Shown here: piece by piece, positions 17,621-26,389 of the stretch
Layout: each line of letters starts with the position of its first letter
Position numbering within the stretch: position 1 is the first letter of the stretch
Source: Pseudodesulfovibrio portus
GTDB taxonomy: Bacteria; Desulfobacterota; Desulfovibrionia; Desulfovibrionales; Desulfovibrionaceae
NCBI RefSeq assembly: GCF_026000375.1
Contig: NZ_AP026708.1
Span: 2,172,501-2,236,500 of the forward strand
DNA length: 64,000 nt
Direction of reading: 5' to 3'
Translations under genes and position numbers: made by a program
Notes under the pieces: generated by a model
Databases searched by the model: none
What the model was told of the DNA's origin: nothing
What the model saw: the letters and a program-made list of their open reading frames with translations, nothing else

Positions 17621-18985
17621 ATGCATATAGGTAGGTACGAAATTCGCGGACTGCTCGGCAGGGGCGGCATGGGCGCGGTCTACAAGGCGGCCATGCCCGT
17701 GACCGGCCGCATCGTGGCCCTGAAGGTGCTCAAGGCGGCGGAGATCATGGAGGACCTGGTGGGCGAGGAAGCCCTCAGGGAGATGTTCTTCAAGGAGGCC
17801 GCGGCCATGGCCTCCATCAGCCACGCCAACGTGGCCGCCATCCTGGACGTGGACCAGGGCGGGGAGGACTCGCCGCCGCATTTCACCATGGAGTATTACT
17901 GCGGCAACCTCGGCGTGCTCATGGGCGAGACCTACGAGGTGGAGAAGCCCTCCCGACGGCTGGGGGTGGAAGCCTCCCTGCACGTGGCCCGGGAGATGCT
18001 GTCCGGCCTGGACCGGCTCCACTACGAGGGCATCGTGCACCGCGACGTGAAGCCGTTCAACGTCATGCTGGCCGAGGACGAGGGCGGCACCGGAACGGTC
18101 AAGCTCATCGACTTCGGCCTGTCCAAGCTGCGCGGGGAAACGCCTGTCCGGCACAAGGGCATGGTGGTGGGGTCGCCCTATTACACCGCGCCCGAGCAGG
18201 AGGCGGACCCGGACGCGGCAGACGCCCGCTCGGACATTTTCTCCGTGGGCGTGACCCTCTTCCGCATGCTCACCGGCATGCTCCCCGGCGAGGGGGCAAA
18301 GCGCCGGTCCGTCTGCGACATCCACGGCGACCTCGACTGCGGATGGGACGATTTCTTTGACCGCGCCCTGGCCCCGGCCCCGGCGGACCGGTTTTCGGAT
18401 GCCATGGACATGATCAAAGCCGTTGACCGGCTGGAGGCGGACTGGCGGGCGAAGAAGGACGCCACCTGCTCGGCGGCGGACCTTTTGTTCGAGCCGGAGC
18501 GCCACGCCCCGGACTGGCGGCCCCGCTCCGAACCCATCAAGGTGAATTCCAAGTCAGCCCGCGCCTACTTCGACCTGGACGAGCTGTGGCGGCCCAACGA
18601 GTACGGGTTCGCCCGCTTCGAGGACAGGGGCGACGGCGTGGTCCGCGACACGGTCACCGGCCTGGCCTGGGAAAAGTTCGGCTCCCGCTACCCCCTGACC
18701 TGGGAGCGCGCCCACGCCCATGTGGCCCGGCTGAACAGGAACGGATACGCGGGCCGGTCGGACTGGCGGCTGCCCACCGTCGACGAGCTGACCACGCTCT
18801 TCACGGGCCGCACCGAGCCGGGCGAGTTCTGCATGGAACCCGCCTTTGACCCGCGCAAGTCCCGCCTCTGGTCGGCCGACGCCAAGGCGTTCACCGCGGC
18901 CTGGTACGCTGACGCCGAACTCGGTTTCGTCTGGTGGCAGGACCGCACCTGCCGGTTCTTTGCAAGGGCGGTGTGCGGGGCCTGA
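17621..18985 (+). CDS. Ser/Thr protein kinase with C-terminal DUF1566 domain
   Basis: A 454-residue Hanks-type kinase. The glycine loop GRGGMGAVYKA, ATP-binding Lys35 (VALKVLK), catalytic HRDVKPFN (Asp142, Asn147), DFG (164-166), the activation-segment end GSPYYTAPEQ and SDIFSVGVTLFRML are complete, so it should be active. After a linker (about 275-315) comes a DUF1566/Lcl C-terminal domain (RDTVTGLAWEKFG, GRSDWRLPTVDELTTLF). There is no membrane helix, so it is cytoplasmic. The ATG at 17621 begins right at the kinase domain; an in-frame ATG at 17546 is the alternative. Neither has a good ribosome binding site. Confidence 0.87.
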   Translation: MHIGRYEIRGLLGRGGMGAVYKAAMPVTGRIVALKVLKAAEIMEDLVGEEALREMFFKEAAAMASISHANVAAILDVDQGGEDSPPHFTMEYYCGNLGVLMGETYEVEKPSRRLGVEASLHVAREMLSGLDRLHYEGIVHRDVKPFNVMLAEDEGGTGTVKLIDFGLSKLRGETPVRHKGMVVGSPYYTAPEQEADPDAADARSDIFSVGVTLFRMLTGMLPGEGAKRRSVCDIHGDLDCGWDDFFDRALAPAPADRFSDAMDMIKAVDRLEADWRAKKDATCSAADLLFEPERHAPDWRPRSEPIKVNSKSARAYFDLDELWRPNEYGFARFEDRGDGVVRDTVTGLAWEKFGSRYPLTWERAHAHVARLNRNGYAGRSDWRLPTVDELTTLFTGRTEPGEFCMEPAFDPRKSRLWSADAKAFTAAWYADAELGFVWWQDRTCRFFARAVCGA

Positions 18986-19252
18986 GGTATCCTTTGCCAT
19001 TAGTGGAGCGAACGTAACCGTTTACCGGTGGAGACCGTGCGGCTGCAGACTGATTCGCCGTTCACCGGGCGATATCTGACCGTTCACGGAAAAAGGGACG
19101 CCATCCCGGTTCGCTTCCAATACTGATTGTCGTGTCAGCCGCGACACAAATCATGTGGGGGCGCGGCAGGCCAAGACGATAGAGAGGATTGCGGTCCGTT
19201 CGCGGACGGATATTTCACAGAGACGTCAACGCAAGATCAGGAGAATCCCGAG

Positions 19253-21235
19253 ATGAGCGAAGAGAAAAAAATCGAAAGCATGCAAAAAGAGGGGCAGATT
19301 TTCCAGCCGGACACCTCCATGCAGGCCCAGGCCTGGGTCAAGGACATGGATGCCTACAAGGCTGCCAACGAAAGGGCGCTCAACGACCCCGAAGGGTACT
19401 GGGGCGACCGCGCCAATGAACTGTTGGATTGGTTCAAGCCTTTCGACAAGGTTCTCGAAGCCGACTACGACAAGCCCGAATTCAAGTGGTACGAGGGCGG
19501 CAAGACCAACGTGGCCTACAACTGCCTGGACCGCCACCTGAAGAACGGCCGCCGCAACAAGGCCGCCATCGTCTGGCAGGGCGAGCCCGAAGAGGACACC
19601 AAGGTCTACACCTATCAGATGCTGCACACCGAGGTCTGCCGCTTCGCCAACGTTCTCAAGAAGAAGGGCGTCAGGAAGGGCGACCGGGTTTCCATCTACA
19701 TGCCCATGATCCCCGAGCTGGCCATCGCCATGCTCGCCTGCGCCCGCATCGGCGCACCTCACTCCATCGTCTTCGCCGGTTTCTCCTCCATCGCCCTCCA
19801 GTCGCGCATCGAGGACGCCGACGCCAAGGTGTTGGTCACCGCCGACGCCGTCCTGCGCGCAGGCAAGACCATCCCGCTCAAGCCCAACGCCGACGAGGCC
19901 CTCAAGGACTGCCCCTCCGTGGAGCAGTGCATCGTGGTCAAGCGCGGCGGCAACGACGTCGACATGGTCGAAGGCCGCGACTCCTGGTGGCATGACGAGA
20001 TGGCCGCCGAGGACATCACCTCCAATTGCCCCTGCGAGGAGATGGAATCCGAAGATCCCCTGATCATTCTTTACACCTCCGGTTCCACCGGCAAGCCCAA
20101 GGGCGTGCTGCACTCCACCGCCGGCTACCACACCTATGTGGCCCACACCACCCAGTACGTGTTCGACGTGAAGGACGACGACGTCTACTGGTGCACGGCC
20201 GACATCGGCTGGATCACCGGCCATTCCTACATCGTGTACGGCCCGCTGGCGCTGGGCGCCACCTCGGTCATGTTCGAGGGCGTGCCGAGCTATCCCAAGC
20301 CGGACCGCTTCTGGCAGATCGTGGACAAGTTCAAGGTCAACATCTTCTACACCGCGCCGACCGTCATCCGCGCCCTCATGCGTGAAGGCGAGGAATGGAC
20401 CAAAAAATACGACCTTTCCTCCCTGCGCCTGCTCGGTTCGGTGGGCGAGCCCATCAACCCGGAAGCCTGGCTCTGGTATCACAACAACATCGGCGGCGGC
20501 AGGCTGCCCATCGTGGACACCTGGTGGCAGACCGAGACCGGCGGGATCATGATTTCCGCCCTGCCTTACGCCACCCCGCTCAAGCCCGGCTCGGCCACCC
20601 TGCCGCTGCCCGGCATCTCCGCCAAGATCGTTCGCCGCGACGGTTCGCCCGCCGCCGCCAACGAGGGCGGCCACCTGATCATCGACAAGCCGTGGCCCGG
20701 CATGCTCCGCAACGTCTGGGGCAACCCCGAGCGCTACAAGTCCACCTACTTCGCCGGGTTCCCCGGAGCCTACGAGGCCGGTGACGGCGCGCGCGTCGAC
20801 GAGGACGGCTACTTCTGGATCATGGGTCGGCTGGACGACGTCATCAACGTGTCCGGCCACCGCATGGGCACCGCAGAGATCGAGTCCGCCCTGGTGGCGC
20901 ACCAGGACGTGGCCGAGGCCGCGGTTGTGGGCATGCCCCACGAGATCAAGGGCGAGACCATCTACGCCTACGTCACCCTCAAGTCCGGCATCGAGCCGAC
21001 CGACGACATGATCAAGGAGCTCAAGGTCTGGGTGCGCAAGGAGATCGGTCCCATCGCCACCCCCGAGTTCATCCAGTTCGCCGACGGGCTGCCCAAGACC
21101 CGGTCCGGCAAGATCATGCGCCGCGTGCTGCGCAAGATCGTCGAGGGTTCCGACGAGTTCGGCGACACCTCCACCCTGGCCGATCCGTCCGTGGTCACCG
21201 ATCTGGTGGAAGGCAACAAGGACCTGGTCGGTTAA
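19253..21235 (+). CDS. acsA: Acetyl-CoA synthetase (first of two)
   Basis: A 660-residue AMP-forming acetyl-CoA synthetase. The P-loop-like [15 protein letters not shown] (A3), [13 protein letters not shown] (A5), the hinge region [20 protein letters not shown] (A8) and the acetylatable catalytic Lys in [11 protein letters not shown] (A10) are all present. It activates acetate to acetyl-CoA. AGGAG lies 9 bases before the ATG, which decides the start against longer possibilities. A paralogue of about 639 residues is at 35348-37267. A 267-bp leader precedes the gene. Confidence 0.95.
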   Translation: MSEEKKIESMQKEGQIFQPDTSMQAQAWVKDMDAYKAANERALNDPEGYWGDRANELLDWFKPFDKVLEADYDKPEFKWYEGGKTNVAYNCLDRHLKNGRRNKAAIVWQGEPEEDTKVYTYQMLHTEVCRFANVLKKKGVRKGDRVSIYMPMIPELAIAMLACARIGAPHSIVFAGFSSIALQSRIEDADAKVLVTADAVLRAGKTIPLKPNADEALKDCPSVEQCIVVKRGGNDVDMVEGRDSWWHDEMAAEDITSNCPCEEMESEDPLIILYTSGSTGKPKGVLHSTAGYHTYVAHTTQYVFDVKDDDVYWCTADIGWITGHSYIVYGPLALGATSVMFEGVPSYPKPDRFWQIVDKFKVNIFYTAPTVIRALMREGEEWTKKYDLSSLRLLGSVGEPINPEAWLWYHNNIGGGRLPIVDTWWQTETGGIMISALPYATPLKPGSATLPLPGISAKIVRRDGSPAAANEGGHLIIDKPWPGMLRNVWGNPERYKSTYFAGFPGAYEAGDGARVDEDGYFWIMGRLDDVINVSGHRMGTAEIESALVAHQDVAEAAVVGMPHEIKGETIYAYVTLKSGIEPTDDMIKELKVWVRKEIGPIATPEFIQFADGLPKTRSGKIMRRVLRKIVEGSDEFGDTSTLADPSVVTDLVEGNKDLVG

Positions 21236-21266
21236 CCGGTTTTCCGGGGAATCTGAAAAGCAACAC

Positions 21267-21296
21267 AGGGCCGACATGGGAGACCATGTCGGCCCT
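21267..21296 (+). terminator. Hairpin after acsA
   Basis: A 13-bp perfect stem AGGGCCGACATGG with a 4-base loop, 31 bp after the acsA stop. No clear T-tract follows (GACGTATTTC), so it is a weak or factor-assisted terminator candidate. Confidence 0.6.
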
Positions 21297-21503
21297 GACG
21301 TATTTCGGGAGCTTGATTGTTCCGGCCGCTGCCTGTACCGATATCCCATCCGGACTTATCCGCAACAACCTGTCACTGTTCCGTTTTCGGGATGTTTCAC
21401 AACCTGGAGCGGAGCCTTTTTTAAGGGTTAGCGCATAATAAACGGGTTGTTTTTTTTCAGGATTTCTGCACTGTGTCCCTATTGCCGACTGGAAGGGAGC
21501 GTC

Positions 21504-23996
21504 ATGAGGGGAAGAGATGGGGTATTCATCGCCGGTATTCCGGCATTGATGATGGCGTTGTGCGCCATGTGCCTTGTCCTGCTCGCGCCCGCGCCCGCAC
21601 ACGCCGCCCATGGAAAGGGCGGCCACCTGATTGCCGTGGTTCTCAAGGATTTCCCCCCGCTGTATATCTCCGACGACGAAGGCGGGCATTCCGGTTTTGC
21701 CATCGACGTCCTGGTGGAAGTGGCCGAACGGACGGGCCTCCGCTATGAGTTGCTGGAGGTGGAAAACTGGGGCGAGGCCATGAGCGCGCTGGAAACCGGG
21801 CGGGGGGATTTCATCCCCGGCATCGGCATCAGCCAGGCGCGGCAGGAGCGGTTCATCTTTTCCGATGTCTTCGAGACCATTCCCGTGGTCTGCTTCGTCC
21901 GGAACGAGACCTATGACATAGGCGGCATAGACGACCTGCCGGGCCGCCGCACGGCGGTCATGGACCGCAGCGCTGCCCAGACCGTGCTCGGCAAGACCGC
22001 GGGCATGCTCCTCACGCCGTACAACACCATTGACGAGGCCCTGTTCAGCCTGCTCGCGGGCAAGGTGGACGCCTTTGTCTTTCCCGAATACGTCCTGAAG
22101 CGCAAGGCCCGGGAAATCGGGGTCGAGGATCAGATCAAGGTGGTGGGCGAACCGCTCATCGAGCTCAAGCGCGGCTATCTGTTCCGGAGGGACGAAGCGC
22201 CCCTGCGCGACAGGGTCAACGAGGCGCTGCGCGACTTTGTGGGTTCTCCGGAATACAATGAGATTTTTGCCCGCTGGTGGTTCAAGCCCGCTCCTTTCTG
22301 GACCATCTGGCGGGTGTCCCTGGCCGCAGCCTTCCTGCTTGTCCTGACCATGGTCTCCTTTGCCGTCTGGCGCTGGCAGACCGTCTCGGCCCTGAACAGG
22401 CGGCTCAACCGGACCATGGAGGAGCGGCTGTTGGCGCAGAACCGGCTGGAGGCGAGCGAGCGGCTGCTGAACAAGGCCCAGGAGTTGACCACGGTGGGCA
22501 GCTTCGAGCGGGACCTGTCCACCGGAAAGGGATACTGGTCCGATGCCCTGTTCAAGATTCTCGGCTATCCGCCTGCCGGGGAGTCTCCCTCGGAGGCCGC
22601 GTTCATCGAGCACATCCATCCCGAGGACAGGACGCGGTACCGGCATGGCATCGAAAGCGCAACGCCGGAATATCCAAACGACTTTTTCGAATTTCGCTTC
22701 AAGCCGCTCGGCAGTGACGAATACCGTTTTGCCACCTGTCTTTTCTCCTACGAGTTCGCACCGGACGGCACTCCCCTGAAGCGGATCGGGGCCATCCAGG
22801 ACATCACGGATCGGAAGGCCATCGAGAAGCAGCTGCGCGAGGCCAAGGACAAGGCGGAGGCGGCCAACCACGCCAAGAGCGAATTCCTGGCCAACATGAG
22901 TCACGAGTTGCGTACGCCTCTCAACGGGGCCATGGGCATGCTCCAGCTCATGAAGATGGAGCGGCTCGACCCGGAGCACCGGGACTACGTCAGGACAGCC
23001 CTGGCTTCCTGTCGGAACCTGACGACCCTGATCAACGACATCCTCGACCTGTCCAAGGTGGAGGCCAACAAGCTCGTGCTGTCCATGGTCGATTTCAACC
23101 CGGCCGAGTTGGTGGAATCCGTGCGCGAGACCTTTGTCATGCTGGCCGCCGAGAAACGGATCGGGCTCGAGTTCTCCATTGCCGACGACCTCCCGGAATG
23201 CGTGGTCGGCGACCCGGCCCGGCTCAGGCAGGTGCTTTTCAACCTGGTGGGCAACGCCATCAAGTTCACGGAGATGGGATCGGTGTCCGTGGAGGTGTTC
23301 AGCCTGGCCCGCGACGAAAGGGGCATGTGCAGGTTGCTTTTTTCGGTCAGGGACACCGGCATCGGCGTGCCCGACGACATGGTGGATCGCATCTTCGGCC
23401 CGTTCACCCAGGTGGACGGGGCCTATACGCGGCGGTTCCAGGGAACGGGGCTGGGGCTGCACATCGTCAAGCGGCTGGTGTCCCTCATGGGCGGCAACAT
23501 TTCCATCGAATCCATGCAGGACAGGGGGACCACGGTCCACGTCACGCTCTCTTTCATGGTGGTGGGCCGTCCGGATCCCCTGTTGCCGAAGCCGCCCCGG
23601 TCGCTGTCTTCCTCCTCCACGCCGCGCCATATCCTCATCGTGGAGGACGAGCGCGTGAACCTGCTCACCATCTCCCGGTTCGTGGAGCGGCTGGGCCACC
23701 GCCACACCTGCGCCGTCAACGGGCTTGAAGCGGTGCGCATCATGCAGGAGAAGAATATCGACATGGTGCTCATGGACGTCCAGATGCCGGTCATGAACGG
23801 CATCGAGGCGACCCGGGCCATCCGCGAGCTCGACACCCTGGGGCCCAGGCGGGACGTGCCCATCATCGCCTTGACCGCCCACGCCATGAGCGGCGACAGG
23901 GAGGCCTTCCTGGCCGAGGGCATGAGCGGTTACCTGGCCAAGCCCGTGTCCCTGGAAGAGCTGGAGACCATGCTGGCCGAGTTCTTCAACCCGTAG
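21504..23996 (+). CDS. Hybrid sensor histidine kinase with periplasmic PBPb domain
   Basis: An 830-residue hybrid kinase. Signal peptide, then a periplasmic family-3 solute-binding domain (HLIAVVLKDFPPLYIS to YNEIFARWWF, about 40-265), a membrane helix (about 280-300), a PAS domain (about 330-435), HisKA with the phosphoacceptor His in SHELRTPLN, HATPase_c with N box LVGNAIKFTE and G1/G2 boxes DTGIGVPDD and GTGLGLHIV, and a C-terminal receiver with phosphoacceptor Asp in MVLMDVQMP and Lys in LAKPVS. The binding domain implies sensing of a small amino-acid-like ligand. GGAAGGGAG before 21504 decides the start. No partner response regulator is adjacent. Confidence 0.9.
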   Translation: MRGRDGVFIAGIPALMMALCAMCLVLLAPAPAHAAHGKGGHLIAVVLKDFPPLYISDDEGGHSGFAIDVLVEVAERTGLRYELLEVENWGEAMSALETGRGDFIPGIGISQARQERFIFSDVFETIPVVCFVRNETYDIGGIDDLPGRRTAVMDRSAAQTVLGKTAGMLLTPYNTIDEALFSLLAGKVDAFVFPEYVLKRKAREIGVEDQIKVVGEPLIELKRGYLFRRDEAPLRDRVNEALRDFVGSPEYNEIFARWWFKPAPFWTIWRVSLAAAFLLVLTMVSFAVWRWQTVSALNRRLNRTMEERLLAQNRLEASERLLNKAQELTTVGSFERDLSTGKGYWSDALFKILGYPPAGESPSEAAFIEHIHPEDRTRYRHGIESATPEYPNDFFEFRFKPLGSDEYRFATCLFSYEFAPDGTPLKRIGAIQDITDRKAIEKQLREAKDKAEAANHAKSEFLANMSHELRTPLNGAMGMLQLMKMERLDPEHRDYVRTALASCRNLTTLINDILDLSKVEANKLVLSMVDFNPAELVESVRETFVMLAAEKRIGLEFSIADDLPECVVGDPARLRQVLFNLVGNAIKFTEMGSVSVEVFSLARDERGMCRLLFSVRDTGIGVPDDMVDRIFGPFTQVDGAYTRRFQGTGLGLHIVKRLVSLMGGNISIESMQDRGTTVHVTLSFMVVGRPDPLLPKPPRSLSSSSTPRHILIVEDERVNLLTISRFVERLGHRHTCAVNGLEAVRIMQEKNIDMVLMDVQMPVMNGIEATRAIRELDTLGPRRDVPIIALTAHAMSGDREAFLAEGMSGYLAKPVSLEELETMLAEFFNP

Positions 23997-24003
23997 GCCA
24001 CGA

Positions 24004-24038
24004 AAAAACCGCCGTCCCGGTCCGGAACGACGGTTTTT
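24004..24038. terminator. Bidirectional intrinsic terminator
   Basis: An inverted repeat of about 17 bp with A-run and T-run ends (AAAAACCGCCGTCCCGG facing CCGGAACGACGGTTTTT) between the hybrid kinase gene and the convergent EF-hand gene. Confidence 0.8.
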
Positions 24039-24057
24039 CCACCGGCCCCTCGGCGGG

Positions 24058-24315
24058 TCAGTGTGTTTCTTCGAATCCCTGGCTTTCCTTGTACGCTTCC
24101 CACTCTTCGTGGTCCACGGCGCCGTCCTTGTCGGTGTCGGCCTTTTCGAAAACCGTCACGTCGCCCCCGGAAAAGGCGACCAGGAACTCGCCCTTCGACA
24201 TGACGCCGTTCTGATCGGCGTCCAGGGAGTTGAAGCAGACGTTGTAATTGGTTCCGGCTATGGCCGGGCGGCACAACAAGAGCACCAGCGCCACGGCGAA
24301 CAGAATCTTCCTCAT
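24058..24315 (-). CDS. Small exported EF-hand protein
   Basis: An 85-residue protein with a signal peptide (MRKILFAVALVLLLCRPAIA) and two EF-hand loops, DADQNGVMSKGE and DTDKDGAVDHEE, both with the Asp/Asn and final Glu spacing needed for calcium. It is a predicted periplasmic Ca2+-binding protein. GGAGAAG lies before the second ATG at 24315, which is preferred over 24327. It lies 19 bp downstream of the CstR-like repressor gene on the same strand and may be cotranscribed with it. Its link to the sulfur locus is unknown. Confidence 0.78.
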   Translation of the reverse strand: MRKILFAVALVLLLCRPAIAGTNYNVCFNSLDADQNGVMSKGEFLVAFSGGDVTVFEKADTDKDGAVDHEEWEAYKESQGFEETH

Positions 24316-24334
24316 TGACTTCTCCATGCTGAAA

Positions 24335-24625
24335 TTATCCTTCGATGAACCCTGTCACGACCCTGATGAACTTGTCCAGGGCCTCCTTGGAGTCGGTCCC
24401 GTCTTCCACGGATTCGGCGTAGCATCGAAGCAGGTATCGTTTCAGGATAAGCTTGTTGGCGGATTGCAGGGCGCTGCGCACGGCCCTGACCTGGACCAGG
24501 ATGTCCTGGCACTCCTTGCCCGCCTCGATCATGCCCTGAATGCCGCGAACCTGTCCCTCGATGCGTTTCATGCGGGAGAGGACGTTTTTCTTGATTTTTT
24601 CCTCTTCGCTCATAGTGTCGGTCAT
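24335..24625 (-). CDS. CsoR/RcnR-family repressor, CstR-like cysteine pattern
   Basis: A 96-residue all-helical repressor of the CsoR/RcnR/FrmR family (RMKRIEGQVRGIQGM signature). The fingerprint residues are Cys39 (ECQDIL) and Cys68 (LLRCYAE), 29 residues apart, while the copper-binding His of CsoR four residues before the second Cys is Tyr64. Two cysteines without that His is the pattern of CstR, which senses persulfides and controls sulfide-detoxification genes. The ATG at 24625 fits AAGGAG with 7-base spacing. It is divergent from the TorD-like gene with a palindromic operator between. Sensing of persulfide is inferred from family knowledge and context. Confidence 0.85.
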   Translation of the reverse strand: MTDTMSEEEKIKKNVLSRMKRIEGQVRGIQGMIEAGKECQDILVQVRAVRSALQSANKLILKRYLLRCYAESVEDGTDSKEALDKFIRVVTGFIEG

Positions 24626-24676
24626 ATCCATTCTCCTTGACCCCTTTACAGGTTCCCGTTGCCCTGGGCGGGTCTT

Positions 24677-24696
24677 TACCCTACTATCGTAGGGTA
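24677..24696. promoter_or_regulatory. Candidate CstR/CsoR operator between repressor and chaperone genes
   Basis: A perfect inverted repeat TACCCTAC-TATC-GTAGGGTA in the 103-bp divergent intergenic region. CsoR-family operators typically have short G/C tracts in AT-flanked palindromes of this kind. Its position would control both the repressor gene and the TorD-like gene. A related site is at 31805-31823. Confidence 0.7.
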
Positions 24697-24728
24697 TTCA
24701 TCCGCAGCCGACACGGGGGTTTTGATTT

Positions 24729-25343
24729 ATGCCGATCGCCGATTCCAAAATCGTTCTTCTCAAAGCCATCGAGCTGTGCGTGGCCGTATTCCGCGGCCCC
24801 GGCGCATCGCTCTGGGCGGCTATGACCGATTCAGGAGTGCCCGAACTCCTTACCAGTGTCCAGCACTATTCAGGCCTCCCGGTCGAGCCGCTCAGCCGCC
24901 TCCGGGAAGGGCTGGCAGGGTGCGACGGCGACTTCGACACCCTGGAAACGGAATACGTCCGCCTCTTCATCGCCGGTCCCGGCGGCGTCCCGGCGCCGCT
25001 GTACGAGTCCTGCCATCTCGGCGGCGGGTCCCGGACCATGGGACGCCCCGCCCTGGACATGCGGGACAGGTTGGCCGCCGCAGGGCTGGCCGTGGACCTC
25101 GATTCCAACGAGCCGCCCGACCACCTGGCCATCGAGCTCGAATACCTCTACCACCTGCTGGCGCTGGGCTGGTCCGGCGACGAACCGGCCCGGGCCGATG
25201 AGGGGGTCGAATTCGCAACGTCCGTCATGCTCCCGTGGGTGCGCCGTTTTCGCGACGCCCTGGCCGGGAGCGATCCCCACCCGGTGTTCATGGCCGGAGC
25301 CGACCTGGCCGTCGGCGTGCTCGAGTCCGTGCCTCACGCCTAG
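24729..25343 (+). CDS. TorD-family molybdoenzyme maturation chaperone
   Basis: A 204-residue all-helical protein of the TorD/DmsD/NarJ redox enzyme maturation family. LETEYVRLFIAGPGG and the signature region EPPDHLAIELEYLYHLL are characteristic. Such chaperones bind the twin-arginine signal of a molybdenum enzyme and hold it until the cofactor is inserted; here the obvious client is the PhsA-like subunit at 29017-31209. It is divergent from the repressor gene and converges on the rhodanese-thioredoxin gene so tightly that the two stop codons overlap within CTAG. Confidence 0.85.
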   Translation: MPIADSKIVLLKAIELCVAVFRGPGASLWAAMTDSGVPELLTSVQHYSGLPVEPLSRLREGLAGCDGDFDTLETEYVRLFIAGPGGVPAPLYESCHLGGGSRTMGRPALDMRDRLAAAGLAVDLDSNEPPDHLAIELEYLYHLLALGWSGDEPARADEGVEFATSVMLPWVRRFRDALAGSDPHPVFMAGADLAVGVLESVPHA

Positions 25344-26347
25344 TCCGTGGTCTCGGCCCGGATGACTGCGGCCTTGAGCACGTTCAGGAATTTTTCGTCC
25401 GGCTTGAAATAGCCCCGCCGGATCAGTTCGATGGTCCAACTCCCGTCTCCCTCGGCCCGGACCAGGTAGGCCAACGGCAACTCGGCCTGGCCCAGGCATT
25501 CGAATATCTGCCCGTCCTTGTCCGAGAAGAGCGGGTAGGCCACTTCGTAGTGCTTCCTGAACCGGACCACGGCCTGGTTGGAATCGTACACGCCCAGGCC
25601 GATGATCTTGAGCCGACCGGCGAGGACCGGGTCCGCCTCCACCTGCTTGAAGAACCGTGACAGCATCTTGGTCTCGGCCACGCAGTCGTTGCACAGTGTG
25701 TTGTACAGCTGGATGAGCACGAACCGTGCGGACAGCTCGCCCAGTTCCAGCCACTTGGCGTTGTCGGGAAGATTGAGATACTCCCTGTCCGCGTCGCCGC
25801 TCAGGACCGCCACCCGGCAGGTGGGGAAGGAGTCGCCCACGGCCAGCACGTGCCGCTCTTCGGTCCTGCCTTCCACCAGCTCGGGATGGGCCGTCTTCCA
25901 GCCATGGAAGCCCGCCGGGTATCTGAGCACGTTGGTGTATCCCAGCCGCGCCGCCCACCGGGCGGCGATGGAGCTGCGCAGTCACCTGAAGCTCCGACAG
26001 TAGATGACCACGGGCCGCGCCGTGTCCGGTCCCAGCAGTTCCCGGATTTCCTGCTGCTTGGCCTCGGGCAGGCCCAAACGGTCGCCCAGGTCGAATTCCA
26101 TGTTCACGGCCCCGGGGATGTGCCCGGCTGCGAACTCGTAGTCCGCCCGCGCGTCGAGGATCAGCGGGGCGTCCCCGCTCCGGACCCGGTCGCCCAGGGT
26201 CGCGTCGTCGATGAGCCCGTATCCGTCGCGTTCGGCCTCGGCCTTGGCCGACGCCCACCAGACCTCGTTCTCGTCGGCGGCGGACGGGACGGCGGAAAAG
26301 GCAAAGGCGAGGAGCAGACATGCCATCAATATGATTTTCTTGCGCAT
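25340..26347 (-). CDS. Rhodanese-thioredoxin selenoprotein candidate (TGA = Sec122)
   Basis: Read through an in-frame TGA at 25982-25984, this is one 335-residue exported protein: signal peptide (about 1-24), rhodanese domain (about 40-150) with the catalytic loop YCRSFR, and a thioredoxin/TlpA-like domain (about 165-330) with CNDC (Cys219, Cys222). The frame continues past the TGA with SSIAARWAARLGYTNV, the normal end of a rhodanese. The TGA aligns with the second Cys of the YCxGxxC loop in the neighbouring triple rhodanese, giving Cys117-x4-Sec122. A 7-bp hairpin with a CGGTG loop lies 14 bases beyond it. Alternatives are a nonsense mutation or sequencing error. It is the last gene of the reductase operon and probably a persulfide-transfer or reducing protein. 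Confidence 0.8.
25949..25984 (-). promoter_or_regulatory. Putative bacterial SECIS element with recoded TGA
   Basis: On the minus strand the TGA (25984-25982) is followed by 14 bases and then a perfect hairpin: CGCCGCC (25967-25961), loop CGGTG (25960-25956), GGCGGCG (25955-25949). Bacterial SECIS elements sit within the coding region just after the UGA and present a GG(U) in a short apical loop for SelB; the geometry fits. GC-rich coding DNA can form such hairpins by chance. Confidence 0.65.
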
Positions 26348-26389
26348 AATGCTCCCCGCCCTGTTAACGGTGTTCTGGTCCGGCCCGAA

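Noticed and set aside
19128-19147. Imperfect palindrome TGTCG...CGACA upstream of acsA as a CRP/HcpR-type operator
   Set aside because: The half-sites match poorly beyond five bases and the spacing is not that of a CRP-family site; too weak to annotate.
19226-21349. Very long open frame (about 700 codons) on the minus strand opposite acsA
   Set aside because: It is the antisense shadow of a high-GC gene; its translation is low-complexity Gly/Val/His-rich and lacks any domain, whereas acsA on the plus strand is fully conserved.
21195-23882. About 895-codon open frame on the minus strand opposite the hybrid kinase
   Set aside because: Same antisense effect of GC-rich codon use; no motif, no ribosome binding site, and it crosses the acsA end and a terminator.
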